The notes under the pieces: model-generated
Database searches by the model: none
Told to the model about the DNA's origin: nothing
The model's input: the letters and a program-made list of their open reading frames with translations, nothing else
Source of the DNA: Isoalcanivorax indicus
Lineage (GTDB): Bacteria; Pseudomonadota; Gammaproteobacteria; Pseudomonadales; Alcanivoracaceae
Assembly (NCBI RefSeq): GCF_003259185.1
Contig: NZ_QGMP01000001.1
Coordinates: 558,001 to 622,000 of the forward strand
Reading direction: 5' to 3'
Length of the DNA stretch: 64,000 nt
Translations under genes and position numbers: made by a program
Shown: positions 28,615 to 37,211 of the stretch, one piece after another
Layout: each line of letters begins with the position of its first letter
Numbering within the stretch: position 1 is the first letter of the stretch

Positions 28615-29103
28615 TCAGTTCTCTTCCAGATCGCGTTCGGATGCATGCTCAAGTACCCAGGCGCCGGAACCCTCGCTGGCCAGTTCATCCCAGGGGTTGC
28701 GTAGCGGGCAGCTTTCCACCGACAGGCAGCCGCAACCGATGCAGTCGCTCAGGTAATCGCGAAGCCGCTGCAGACGCAGGATGCGGTCATCCAGTGACTG
28801 GTGCCATTTGCGCGACAGGCGTTCCCAGTCGCGGGTATTGGGGGTGCGCCCCTCCGGCAAGGTCGCCAGTGCCTTGCCGATTTCGGCCAGGGGTATGCCG
28901 GTGCGCTGGGCGACCTTGATGATGGCGACGCGCCGCAGCACATCACGGCTGTAGCGGCGCTGGTTGCCATTGCTGCGCGAACTGCGAATAAGGCCTTTTT
29001 TCTCGTAGAAATGAATGGCGGAAACCGCTACGCCGCTGCGTTGGGCTACTTCGCCCACCGACAAGGCGCGTTCGAAGGCGGCTTTCCTGTCTATCGATGC
29101 CAT
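28615..29103 (-). CDS. soxR: redox-sensing MerR-family activator SoxR
   Basis: 162 residues. The MerR helix-turn-helix [26 protein letters not shown] begins near residue 14. The SoxR [2Fe-2S] cluster motif is exact: Cys121, Cys124, Cys126 and Cys132 (C-x2-C-x-C-x5-C). Oxidation of the cluster by redox-cycling compounds or superoxide turns SoxR into an activator. soxS is absent; as in most non-enteric bacteria, SoxR probably acts directly on targets, here the divergent flavin reductase. Confidence 0.96.
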   Translation of the reverse strand: MASIDRKAAFERALSVGEVAQRSGVAVSAIHFYEKKGLIRSSRSNGNQRRYSRDVLRRVAIIKVAQRTGIPLAEIGKALATLPEGRTPNTRDWERLSRKWHQSLDDRILRLQRLRDYLSDCIGCGCLSVESCPLRNPWDELASEGSGAWVLEHASERDLEEN

Positions 29104-29127
29104 AGCATTTTCCTCTCTGTTGTGCGC

Positions 29128-29158
29128 TTTACCTTAAGTAATGTTGAGGTTTTACACT
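29128..29158 (+). promoter_or_regulatory. SoxR box within a 19-bp-spaced promoter
   Basis: A -35 TTTACC (29128-29133) and a -10 TACACT (29153-29158) are 19 bases apart, the overlong spacer typical of MerR-family activated promoters. The dyad ACCTTAAGTAATGTTGAGGT fills the spacer at 29131-29150 and resembles the enterobacterial SoxR site CCTCAAG-n-CTTGAGG. It points rightward to the flavin reductase start at 29224. Confidence 0.8.
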
Positions 29159-29223
29159 GCCTTTCATGTCAGGGCAACCCCGCCGCAAGCGGACAAACAG
29201 GACAGCAAACAGGAGACATGCAC

Positions 29224-29799
29224 ATGAAACAGGCACATCGTATAGCAGTGATCTATGGCAGCACTCGCGAGGGGCGTCTGGCGGATCGGGTCGGCGCCTG
29301 GGTGCGGGGCCAGTTAGGTGAGCACGCAGGGCTTGAGATTGATGTCATTGATCCTCTGTCTGAAGCATTACCGGCGCATCATGAAGCGCAGGACAGCCCG
29401 GCCTTGCAGCGTGTACAGGCACGTCTTGCAGCGGCCGATGCTTTTCTGGTGTTGACGCCGGAGTACAATCACAGCTTTCCGGCAGCACTGAAGTTCCTGA
29501 TTGATTCGGTCTACGATGCCTGGCAGGCCAAGCCGGTGGGCTTCGTGTCCTACGGCGGCCAGTCCGGCGGCTTGCGGGCCGTGGAGCAGCTGCGTCAGGT
29601 GTTTGCCGAGCTGCATGCCATGACCGTGCGCGACGCAGTAGCCTTCGTAAACGTCTGGGAGCAGTTTGCGGACGGGGGTGCCCTGTATGCGCCTGCGCGC
29701 AGCGCCCGTGCCTTCCATCGCATGCTGGATCAGCTGCTGTGGTGGAGCAAGGCCCTGAAAGACGCGCGAAATGACGACGATTACGCGCGGGTCGCCTGA
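29224..29799 (+). CDS. NADPH-dependent FMN reductase family protein, probable SoxR target
   Basis: 191 residues from ATG 29224, which has AGGAG eight bases upstream; ATG 29218 is too close to that site. Flavodoxin-like fold: IAVIYGSTREGRLADRVG binds the FMN phosphate, and TPEYNHSFPAALKFLIDS with FVSYGGQSGGLRAVEQLR forms the flavin pocket. Relatives reduce quinones, azo dyes, chromate or FMN with NADPH. Control by SoxR suggests protection against redox-cycling compounds. Confidence 0.9.
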   Translation: MKQAHRIAVIYGSTREGRLADRVGAWVRGQLGEHAGLEIDVIDPLSEALPAHHEAQDSPALQRVQARLAAADAFLVLTPEYNHSFPAALKFLIDSVYDAWQAKPVGFVSYGGQSGGLRAVEQLRQVFAELHAMTVRDAVAFVNVWEQFADGGALYAPARSARAFHRMLDQLLWWSKALKDARNDDDYARVA

Positions 29800-29854
29800 G
29801 TGGGCGTGTCGAATTGCACTCGCGCGGCGCGATCAGAATCGTTACCGCAAGCAG

Positions 29855-29885
29855 CATTCTGCTGACACCGTGTGTCAGCAGAATG
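29855..29885. repeat. perfect 14-bp inverted repeat upstream of the ABC cluster
   Basis: CATTCTGCTGACAC (29855-29868) and its exact complement (29872-29885) are separated by three bases. It lies 56 bases after the flavin reductase stop and 37 bases before the ABC ATPase GTG. No T-run follows, so it could be an operator or an RNA hairpin rather than only a terminator. Confidence 0.75.
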
Positions 29886-29922
29886 TTCCACACTAGCGCA
29901 CCGTATCGCCTCTGGAGGGAAT

Positions 29923-30849
29923 GTGACTGCCATTATCGAGATAAGTGGCCTGACCAAGACGTATGCGTCCGGGTTTCGGGCACTCAAGGGCGTCGATCTG
30001 ACGATCCGGGAGGGGGAGATCTTCGCGTTGCTCGGACCCAACGGCGCAGGCAAGACGACCCTGATCAGCATTGTCTGCGCGCTGGTGCGTGCCTCGTCGG
30101 GTAACGTGAGGGTCGCCGGGCACGACATCGTGGAGGACTACCGTGCCGCCCGGAGCCTGATCGGGCTGGTGCCGCAGGAGCTGACCAATGACATGTTCGA
30201 GACGGTCTGGGCAACGGTATCCCTGAGTCGCGGCCTGTTCGGCAAGCCGCCCAACGATGCACTGCTGGAACGCATCCTTCGCGACCTGTCGCTGTGGGAC
30301 AAGCGCCATGACAAGATCATGGCGCTCTCCGGCGGCATGAAGCGTCGGGTGCTGATTGCCAAGGCACTGGCCCATGAGCCGCGTGTCCTGTTCCTGGATG
30401 AGCCGACCGCCGGTGTCGATGTGTCGCTGCGGCGTGACATGTGGGCCATGGTGCGACGGCTGCGCGATGAGGGCGTCACGATCATCCTGACGACCCACTA
30501 TATCGAGGAAGCCGAGGAGATGGCCGACCGCGTCGGTGTGATCAATCACGGTGAGATCATTCTGGTGGAAGACACCGCATCGCTGATGCGCAAGCTGGGT
30601 TCCCGGCAGCTGTCGGTGCACCTGACCCAACCGCTTTCGATACTGCCGCCGGGTCTGTCAGATCTGCCGCTGACTCTGGTGGATGACGGGCATACCTTGT
30701 CCTACACCTTCGATGCGCAGGATGAGCGCGGCGGCGTGGTGCCCTTGTTGCGCGCCCTGGAAAAGGAGGGGATCGAGTACCGGGATCTGCACTCCAGCCA
30801 GAGTTCACTGGAGGATATCTTCGTCGGGCTGGTGGAGGCCAGGACATGA
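29923..30849 (+). CDS. ABC-2 type exporter ATP-binding subunit
   Basis: 308 residues from GTG 29923 after GGAGGG. Walker [10 protein letters not shown] is at residues 38-46, the signature is LSGGMKRRV, Walker B is [12 protein letters not shown], and the switch His is in [17 protein letters not shown]-terminal extension of about 90 residues follows, as in drug and polysaccharide exporters. The permease gene overlaps by ATGA. The family exports drugs, lipids or glycans; the cargo here is unknown. Confidence 0.93.
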   Translation: MTAIIEISGLTKTYASGFRALKGVDLTIREGEIFALLGPNGAGKTTLISIVCALVRASSGNVRVAGHDIVEDYRAARSLIGLVPQELTNDMFETVWATVSLSRGLFGKPPNDALLERILRDLSLWDKRHDKIMALSGGMKRRVLIAKALAHEPRVLFLDEPTAGVDVSLRRDMWAMVRRLRDEGVTIILTTHYIEEAEEMADRVGVINHGEIILVEDTASLMRKLGSRQLSVHLTQPLSILPPGLSDLPLTLVDDGHTLSYTFDAQDERGGVVPLLRALEKEGIEYRDLHSSQSSLEDIFVGLVEART

Positions 30850-31607
30850 ACACCTACGCAATCCGTTCCATATACCGTTTTGAAATGGCGCGCATGTGGC
30901 GCACGCTGATGCAGAGCATTGCCTCGCCGGTGATATCCACCTCGCTTTACTTTGTTGTCTTCGGGGCGGCCATCGGGTCGCGCATGATGGAGATCGACGG
31001 AGTCAGTTATGGTGCTTTCATCATTCCTGGCCTGATCATGCTGATGCTGCTTAACGAAAGTATTTCCAATGCCTCGTTCGGCATCTATATGCCGCGCTTC
31101 ACCGGAACCATTTATGAACTGCTGTCGGCGCCGGTGTCGCCGCTGGAGATCGTGATCGGCTATGTCGGCGCGGCAGCGACCAAGTCGGTGATCCTCGGGT
31201 TGCTGATCCTGGCGACCGCGCGACTGTTCGTGGATTATCAGGTCATGCACCCGGTCTGGATGATTGGCTTTCTGGTGCTCACGGCGGTGACGTTCAGCCT
31301 GTTCGGCTTCATCATCGGTATCTGGGCGGATGGCTTCGAGAAGCTGCAGATCATTCCGATGATGATCGTTACGCCGCTGACCTTCCTCGGAGGCAGCTTC
31401 TACTCCATCACCATGTTGCCGCCGGTCTGGCAGACCATCACCCTGTTCAATCCGGTGGTGTACCTGATCAGCGGCTTTCGCTGGAGTTTCTACGGCACCG
31501 CAGATGTGCATATCGCCGTGAGTGTGGGCATGACGCTGCTGTTCCTGTTGGCCTGTCTGGGCATCATTGCCTGGATGTTCCGTACCGGGTATCGCCTCAA
31601 ACCCTGA
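30846..31607 (+). CDS. ABC-2 type exporter permease
   Basis: 253 residues with six predicted helices of the ABC-2 (NodJ/YadH-like) type. Segments include [70 protein letters not shown] and [16 protein letters not shown]. It forms the membrane part of the exporter with the preceding ATPase. A YadG/YadH-like role is possible. Confidence 0.92.
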   Translation: MNTYAIRSIYRFEMARMWRTLMQSIASPVISTSLYFVVFGAAIGSRMMEIDGVSYGAFIIPGLIMLMLLNESISNASFGIYMPRFTGTIYELLSAPVSPLEIVIGYVGAAATKSVILGLLILATARLFVDYQVMHPVWMIGFLVLTAVTFSLFGFIIGIWADGFEKLQIIPMMIVTPLTFLGGSFYSITMLPPVWQTITLFNPVVYLISGFRWSFYGTADVHIAVSVGMTLLFLLACLGIIAWMFRTGYRLKP

Positions 31608-31615
31608 GACTGTTT

Positions 31616-33475
31616 ATGTTGCGCTGGTTCGAAAGACGTCTTGATCCCTTTCCGCCTGCGGAGCCGGATCAACCACCGGATTCGCTGGTGGCCTTCTGTC
31701 TGCATTACACCCGTGGTGCCTGGCCGTGGCTGCTGCTGACCACCTCGCTGATGGCCGCCATTGCGCTGATCGAGGTCTGGTTGTTCAGCTTTCTCGGCAG
31801 CATCGTCGACTGGCTGTCGGAGCAGGATCGCAGTACCTTCCTTGCTGACCAGGGTGGCCTGCTCACGGGTATGGCGCTGGTGGCCGTGGTGTTGTTGCCG
31901 CTGATGGTGATTCTGCATTCCACCATCAATCACCAGGTATTGATGGGCAATTTTCCCATGCGCATCCGCTGGCTGGCGCATCGCTATTTGCTGCGCCAGT
32001 CCCTGGCCTATTACCAGGACGAGTTTGCCGGTCGTATTGCCACCAAGGTCATGCAGACGGCGCTGGCCGTGCGCGAATGCGTGATCAAGCTGCTCGATGT
32101 GCTCAACTATGTGGTGGTGTATTTCATCGGCACCGTGCTGATCGTCGGGCTGGCCGATATTCGTCTGGCCTTGCCGTTGCTCGCGTGGCTGGTCTGTTAT
32201 CTGTTGATGTTGCGCTACTTTGTGCCACGCATGGCGCGGGTGTCTCGCGAACAGGCCGATGCGCGCTCGATGATGACCGGCCGCATTGTGGACAGCTATA
32301 CCAATATCCAGACGGTAAAGCTGTTTTCCCATGCCCGCCGCGAGTCCGATTATGCCCGCGATGCCATGCAGGGCTTCATGACCTCGGTGCACCGGCAGAT
32401 GCGTCTGGTCACCGGCCTGAACGCCACCCTCTACCTGCTCAATGCAGGCTTGCTGTTTGCCACGGCGGCACTGGCGCTCTCGCTCTGGGTGAATGCGCTG
32501 ATCTCGGTGGGGGCTGTCGCCATGGCGCTGGCACTGGTGCTGCGCCTGTCGGGCATGTCGCAATGGATCATGTGGGAAGTGGCCGCACTGTTCGAGAATA
32601 TCGGTACCGTGCAGGACGGCATGGCGGCGATCTCGCAGCCACAGGTGGTCACCGATGCGCCGGACGCGCGCCCCCTGAACGTCTCTCGGGGGCGTATCGA
32701 GTTCGAGCGGGTGCGGTTTCATTACGGCAAGGGCAGTGGTGTCATCGAGGACCTGTCGCTGTCGATCCAGCCGGGTGAAAAAGTCGGCCTGGTCGGCCGC
32801 TCCGGTGCGGGCAAATCCACCCTGACGCATCTGCTGCTGCGTTTCCACGATCTGGAAGGTGGCCGCATTCTCATAGACGGTCAGGATATCGCCCGGGTCA
32901 CCCAGGAATCGCTGCGTGCGAATATCGGCATGGTGACCCAGGACACCTCACTGCTGCATCGCAGCGTGCGCGACAACATTCTCTATGGGCGGCCCGCTGC
33001 CAGCGAAGCGGCACTGCAGCGTGCGGCGGGTCGGGCGGAGGCGCTGACCTTCATCGACGGCTTGCAGGACGCCCGCGGTCGCACCGGCCTTGATGCCCAC
33101 GTCGGTGAGCGCGGGGTCAAACTCTCCGGCGGTCAGCGCCAGCGCATTGCCATTGCCCGGGTCATGCTCAAGGACGCGCCCATCCTGATTCTGGATGAGG
33201 CCACCTCGGCGCTGGATTCCGAGGTCGAAGCCGCCATTCAGGAAAACCTGTACCGGCTGATGGCGGGCAAGACGGTGATCGCCATCGCCCACCGCCTGTC
33301 CACCATCGCAGCCATGGATCGTCTGGTGGTCATGGATGAGGGGCAGATCGTCGAACAGGGCACCCATGACGAGCTGCTGGCACAGGAGGGCATCTATGCG
33401 CGCCTGTGGGCACGCCAGTCGGGTGGTTTTCTGGATCCGGGTGATACACTGGAGGCTGCCCGTTCCAATGCCTGA
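31616..33475 (+). CDS. ABC transporter with fused membrane and ATPase domains
   Basis: 619 residues. A six-helix exporter domain covers about 45-320, followed by the nucleotide-binding domain with Walker A GRSGAGKST near residue 394, LSGGQRQR near 503 and ILILDEATSALD near 522. It is a homodimeric half-transporter of the lipid/multidrug type. It lies eight bases after the ABC-2 permease, so two different exporters are cotranscribed. The substrate is unknown. Confidence 0.92.
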   Translation: MLRWFERRLDPFPPAEPDQPPDSLVAFCLHYTRGAWPWLLLTTSLMAAIALIEVWLFSFLGSIVDWLSEQDRSTFLADQGGLLTGMALVAVVLLPLMVILHSTINHQVLMGNFPMRIRWLAHRYLLRQSLAYYQDEFAGRIATKVMQTALAVRECVIKLLDVLNYVVVYFIGTVLIVGLADIRLALPLLAWLVCYLLMLRYFVPRMARVSREQADARSMMTGRIVDSYTNIQTVKLFSHARRESDYARDAMQGFMTSVHRQMRLVTGLNATLYLLNAGLLFATAALALSLWVNALISVGAVAMALALVLRLSGMSQWIMWEVAALFENIGTVQDGMAAISQPQVVTDAPDARPLNVSRGRIEFERVRFHYGKGSGVIEDLSLSIQPGEKVGLVGRSGAGKSTLTHLLLRFHDLEGGRILIDGQDIARVTQESLRANIGMVTQDTSLLHRSVRDNILYGRPAASEAALQRAAGRAEALTFIDGLQDARGRTGLDAHVGERGVKLSGGQRQRIAIARVMLKDAPILILDEATSALDSEVEAAIQENLYRLMAGKTVIAIAHRLSTIAAMDRLVVMDEGQIVEQGTHDELLAQEGIYARLWARQSGGFLDPGDTLEAARSNA

Positions 33476-33489
33476 GGAGAGTCTCCTGC

Positions 33490-34008
33490 ATGCAGCCGGT
33501 TCACCAGATTATGTTACTGGGTCGCAGTGTCGGCCAATGGTTGCGCCATCGACTGTTGCGCCCGCTGCGGCGCGACAGCGTGGAAGGTATCTACAATTAT
33601 CTGCCGCTCGGGCCGGACCTGCTGACCAGCGGGCAACCCACGGAAGCGCAACTGGCGCGTCTGCGCGACAGCGGCGTACGCCGTGTCATCAATCTGGCGC
33701 CGGTGACGGCAGATAACGCGCTGGCGGATGAGGCGGGCACGGTGGCGACGCTGGGCATGGAGTACACGCATATTCCGGTGGACTTCAAGGCGCCCACCGA
33801 AGCGGACTTTCAGCGCTTCTGCGAGGCCATGGCCGCGCGTGAGGGCGAAAAAACGCTGGTGCATTGCGCCGCCAATATGCGTGTTTCCGCCTTCATCTAC
33901 CGCTATCGCTGTGAGGTGCTGGGGGAGGTGCCGGCACGGGCGCAACGAGATCTGCACCGCATCTGGCACCCCCAGGGGGTGTGGCGCGATTTCGTGCGCC
34001 GGTCCTGA
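33490..34008 (+). CDS. dual-specificity phosphatase-like protein with shortened Cys loop
   Basis: 172 residues. The fold resembles the tyrosine-phosphatase / beta-lactamase-hydrolase-like group: YNYLPLGPDLLTSGQPTEAQL, GVRRVINLAP, and the nucleophile region VHCAANMRVSAF. The loop reads Cys-x4-Arg, one residue shorter than the classical Cys-x5-Arg, so catalysis is uncertain. It follows the ABC transporter by 14 bases and ends the cluster. Confidence 0.75.
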   Translation: MQPVHQIMLLGRSVGQWLRHRLLRPLRRDSVEGIYNYLPLGPDLLTSGQPTEAQLARLRDSGVRRVINLAPVTADNALADEAGTVATLGMEYTHIPVDFKAPTEADFQRFCEAMAAREGEKTLVHCAANMRVSAFIYRYRCEVLGEVPARAQRDLHRIWHPQGVWRDFVRRS

Positions 34009-34035
34009 GCGCAGCCGGGCTGGCCGGCGGGTGTC

Positions 34036-34668
34036 CTAGCGGGTGCCGTAGACCACCATGGTCTTGCCCTTTACTGACACAAGTCCTTGATCTTCAAGGT
34101 TTTTCAGTACCCGGCCGACCATCTCGCGGGAGCAGCCGACGATGCGGCCGATTTCCTGGCGGGTGACCTTGATCTGCATGCCGTCCGGGTGGGTCATGGC
34201 GTCCGGCTGTTTGCACAGATCGAGCAGGGTGCCCGCCACACGTCCGGTAACGTCCAGGAACGCCAGATCGCCCACCTTGCGGGTGGTGGCGCGCAAACGC
34301 CCGGCGATCTGGGCGGACACGGTAAACAGGATGTCTGCGTCCTCGCGCGCCAGCTGCCTGAACTTGGCATAGCTGATCTCGGCCACTTCGCACTCGGTTT
34401 TCGCCTTGACCCAGGCGGAGCGGCTGGGCTCCTGTTCGAACAGGCCCATTTCGCCGAAGAAATCCCCCTCATTGAGGTAGGCCATGATCATTTCGCGGCC
34501 GTCGTCGTCCTCGATCATCACCGTGACCGAACCCTTCAGAATGTAATAAAGGGCATCGGACTCGTCGCCAGCGTAGATGATGGTGCTCTTGGCCGGGTAC
34601 TTGCGGCGGTGACAATGGGCCAGGAAATTGTCCAGGTTGGGAATAATCTTGTTGCTGGAATCCGTCAT
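34036..34668 (-). CDS. crp: cAMP receptor protein (Crp/Vfr)
   Basis: 210 residues from ATG 34668, exactly the E. coli CRP length; an in-frame ATG at 34710 would add 14 residues. The cyclic-nucleotide pocket is intact: GE at residues 72-73 and Arg83-Ser84, one position from E. coli Glu72, Arg82 and Ser83. The recognition helix lies in [23 protein letters not shown]. In Pseudomonas the orthologue Vfr controls virulence and quorum genes. The order crp, osmC, speD is the Pseudomonas one. Confidence 0.96.
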   Translation of the reverse strand: MTDSSNKIIPNLDNFLAHCHRRKYPAKSTIIYAGDESDALYYILKGSVTVMIEDDDGREMIMAYLNEGDFFGEMGLFEQEPSRSAWVKAKTECEVAEISYAKFRQLAREDADILFTVSAQIAGRLRATTRKVGDLAFLDVTGRVAGTLLDLCKQPDAMTHPDGMQIKVTRQEIGRIVGCSREMVGRVLKNLEDQGLVSVKGKTMVVYGTR

Positions 34669-34710
34669 GGCCTGCTGTTCATCGTTGTGTATAGGTAAAA
34701 AAGGTGACAA

Positions 34711-35078
34711 AACGGTCTGATATTGCCCTTTTTTGGCGGCGCTGCCAAGGCGACATTACAGCGTATGCGCACTGCTTGGCAGTGAGGGCTGACTTTCCTG
34801 CCTGATGGCATTCTGCCATGCCTCTCATCCCCGGGGCCGGCCGTTGCGGCATCCTTCACGTTGCCGGGGAGCATGGGCGCTTGCGGGCGACGTGTCAATT
34901 TCCGACAGGCGTGCCCCGGGCTGACAGACCGTGCTCTGGCGTAAAAAAACTCGCTGACAGCCCCCCGGCATACTGTGTCCGGGCCGACGGTATGATAATC
35001 TGCGCGCCCCCTGTCGATGCTGCGGTCATCGGGCGGGTGAGCGGCCACGGGTCATGCAACGGGCAACGGAAGACGGTA
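34711..35078. other. divergent intergenic region between crp and osmC
   Basis: About 370 bases without a supported gene. It contains the crp promoter, the palindrome at 34770-34784, a wider inverted repeat CTGCCAAG...CTTGGCAG (34742-34749 with 34775-34782), and an AT-rich TATGATAAT at 34991-34999 that could be the -10 for osmC. No CRP-like TGTGA-n6-TCACA site is obvious. Confidence 0.45.
34720..34748 (-). promoter_or_regulatory. candidate crp promoter
   Basis: On the minus strand TTGGCA (34748-34743) and CAATAT (34725-34720) are 17 bases apart, upstream of crp. A palindrome CACTGC-TTG-GCAGTG lies further upstream at 34770-34784 and might bind a regulator. Confidence 0.5.
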
Positions 35079-35504
35079 ATGAAGGCAGTGATACGCTGGC
35101 AGGGCGCGGCCTGCTTCGAGGGTGAATCCGGCACCGGACATCGCGTGCTGATGGACGGCCCTGAGGACCATGGCGGTGAAAACCGCGGTCCGCGGCCCAT
35201 GGAAACCCTGTTGCTGGGTCTGGGCGGCTGCTCGTCGTTCGATGTGGTGCATATCCTGCGCAAGGCTCGCCAGGACGTCACCGACTGCCGTTGCGAGATG
35301 GAGGCAGAAAGGGCAGAAGACGAAGTCCCTGCTGTTTTCACCCGCATCCACCTGCATTTCGTGGTCAGCGGCAATAACCTGAAGGAGAATCAGGTGCGTC
35401 GGGCGGTCGAACTGTCGGCGGAGAAATACTGCTCCGCGTCCATCATGCTGGCGCGCGGCGGGGTGGACATCAGCCACAGTTACGAGATTGACATGCAGGT
35501 GTAA
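35079..35504 (+). CDS. OsmC-family protein
   Basis: 141 residues from ATG 35079 (MKAVIRWQG), after a GGAAG site. The two family cysteines are present: Cys51 in LLLGLGGCSSFDVV and Cys118 in EKYCSASIML. OsmC/Ohr proteins reduce organic hydroperoxides or related stress oxidants through this pair. The sequence is closer to the YhfA-type OsmC subgroup that sits beside crp in Pseudomonas and enterics than to Ohr. The exact substrate is unknown. Confidence 0.9.
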   Translation: MKAVIRWQGAACFEGESGTGHRVLMDGPEDHGGENRGPRPMETLLLGLGGCSSFDVVHILRKARQDVTDCRCEMEAERAEDEVPAVFTRIHLHFVVSGNNLKENQVRRAVELSAEKYCSASIMLARGGVDISHSYEIDMQV

Positions 35505-35633
35505 TGGCCCCGGTGGTACCACTGGCGGGGTTTAACAGACTGGCGCAGCGGGGTATGGTGTTCTCCAGACCTGCCGGCAGCGCCGGTTTCCGGTAATGAC
35601 AGACTGCGTCACGCAGAGGAAAGGTAGACCGAG

Positions 35634-36437
35634 GTGAAAGATCCCAACCCGAAAATCCGGCTGCACGGCTTCAATAATCTGACCAAGTCGCTGAGCTTCA
35701 ATATCTTCGATATCAGCTATGCGAAGACCGAGCAGCACCGCAAGGAGTACATCGAGTATATCGATGAGCTCTACAACGCCGAGCGTCTGACCGAAATCCT
35801 CACCAACGTCACCAAGATCGTTGGTGCCAACGTCCTGAATGTTGCTCGCGAAGACTATGAGCCGCAGGGCGCCAGTGTGACCATGCTGATCGCCGAGCAT
35901 GAAAGCCCACCGACGGATCCCGACTTCGATGAAGAGGCACCGGGTCCGTTGCCGGATACCATCGTGGCGCACCTGGACAAGAGTCATGTGACGGTGCATA
36001 CCTATCCGGAGTCGCATCCGGATAATGGTATTTCCACTTTCCGTGTGGATGTGGACGTCTCGACCTGTGGTGTGATTTCACCGCTGCGGGCGCTGAACTA
36101 TCTGATTCACAGCTTCGACTCGGATATCGTCACGATCGATTACCGGGTGCGGGGCATGACCCGTGATGTGGATGGCACCAAGCACTATATCGATCACGAT
36201 ATCAATTCGATCCAGAACTTCCTGACGGAAGATACGCAGAATGCGTACCAGATGATTGATGTGAACGTGTATCAGGAGAATATCTTCCATACGAAGATGC
36301 TGCTGAAGGACTTTGATATCGAGAACTATCTGTTTGGTGCAGGCTCGGATGAGTTCAATGCTGATGAGCTGGAAGATATCAAGGCGCGGTTGCGCAAGGA
36401 AATGCTGGAGATTTTCTACAGCCGCAATATGGAATAA
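35634..36437 (+). CDS. speD: S-adenosylmethionine decarboxylase proenzyme
   Basis: 267 residues, GTG start at 35634. It is the long bacterial SpeD type of about 264 residues. The self-cleavage site is [13 protein letters not shown], with Ser117 becoming the pyruvoyl group, as Ser112 does in E. coli. It makes decarboxylated SAM, the aminopropyl donor for spermidine. No speE is adjacent. A strong terminator follows. Confidence 0.97.
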   Translation: MKDPNPKIRLHGFNNLTKSLSFNIFDISYAKTEQHRKEYIEYIDELYNAERLTEILTNVTKIVGANVLNVAREDYEPQGASVTMLIAEHESPPTDPDFDEEAPGPLPDTIVAHLDKSHVTVHTYPESHPDNGISTFRVDVDVSTCGVISPLRALNYLIHSFDSDIVTIDYRVRGMTRDVDGTKHYIDHDINSIQNFLTEDTQNAYQMIDVNVYQENIFHTKMLLKDFDIENYLFGAGSDEFNADELEDIKARLRKEMLEIFYSRNME

Positions 36438-36465
36438 TGGCCGTTGCGAGCTGGCTGTTCTTGAG

Positions 36466-36491
36466 AAAACCACCCGAAAGGGTGGTTTTTT
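36466..36491 (+). terminator. rho-independent terminator after speD
   Basis: AAAACCACCC (36466-36475), a GAAA tetraloop, then GGGTGGTTTTTT (36480-36491). It is a perfect stem with a T-run, about 30 bases past the speD stop; the A-run before the stem could also serve the convergent methyltransferase gene. Confidence 0.93.
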
Positions 36492-36542
36492 CGTTACGGG
36501 TTTGGTGATCGTGCCCTCCGAGGGCCGTCACGTGCAGCCCGG

Positions 36543-37205
36543 TTAAAGGCTCCCTGCCAGCTTCCGGAGCAGCACGATATTGGTCGCGGGGAGCATTACG
36601 TCATAGCCATGTGTCTGGGCCCACCACTGGAAGGTCGCCGGTTTGTAGAAGCAGACGTGGGTCGGGTCGCGGCGGTAATGCCAGTGCGCGAAGGTGGCGT
36701 CGTTCATCAGCCAGCTGGTCATGATGCCCAGCACGCCGCCGGGGCGCAGCAGGCGATCCAGCAGGGCGAAGCTGTCCCCCGGGGTGTGGAAATGCTCGAC
36801 GACTTCCGTGCAGGTAATGAAGTCGTACTGGCGCGTCAGTCGCGCCGGGTCGGGGGCATACAGGGGGTCGTAGTGGGCACAGGGAAAGCCGCGCTCTGTC
36901 AGCATCAGTGACAGGGTAGGGCCGGGCCCGCTGCCGAAATCCAGGCCCTCGGCACCGGCGGGTAATTCCGCCTGCATGGGGCCCGCCAGGCGATCCAGGA
37001 AAGTCCGGTAGCCGCTGTCGGCGGGATCGTTGCGGTGCAGGTCGTATTGCTCGCGCTCGGTGGCGAGGTCGGGCAGGGCGTCAGGGGTGAGGAAGGTGAG
37101 GCGGCAGCCGGGGCAGCGCAGGTAGTCGACCTGGCGCCCCATCAGTTCGGCCCTGGCGAAATGCGCCGGGGCCGGATGCTGACAGAGCGGGCAGGCCGTG
37201 GCCAT
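36543..37205 (-). CDS. class I SAM-dependent methyltransferase with N-terminal zinc ribbon
   Basis: 220 residues. A probable Zn ribbon is formed by CPLC (5-8) and CPGC (31-34). The SAM-binding motif is LDFGSGPG at 88-95, followed by FITCTEVVEHFHTP and LLRPGGVLGIMTS, as in Methyltransf_11/23 enzymes. The substrate is unknown. It lies six bases downstream of suhB on the same strand. Confidence 0.85.
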   Translation of the reverse strand: MATACPLCQHPAPAHFARAELMGRQVDYLRCPGCRLTFLTPDALPDLATEREQYDLHRNDPADSGYRTFLDRLAGPMQAELPAGAEGLDFGSGPGPTLSLMLTERGFPCAHYDPLYAPDPARLTRQYDFITCTEVVEHFHTPGDSFALLDRLLRPGGVLGIMTSWLMNDATFAHWHYRRDPTHVCFYKPATFQWWAQTHGYDVMLPATNIVLLRKLAGSL

Positions 37206-37211
37206 CGCGGC

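Noticed and set aside
34930-35000. CRP-binding site for osmC or speD near the TATGATAAT stretch
   Set aside because: No TGTGA-n6-TCACA-like dyad could be made out; only a -10-like element is visible.
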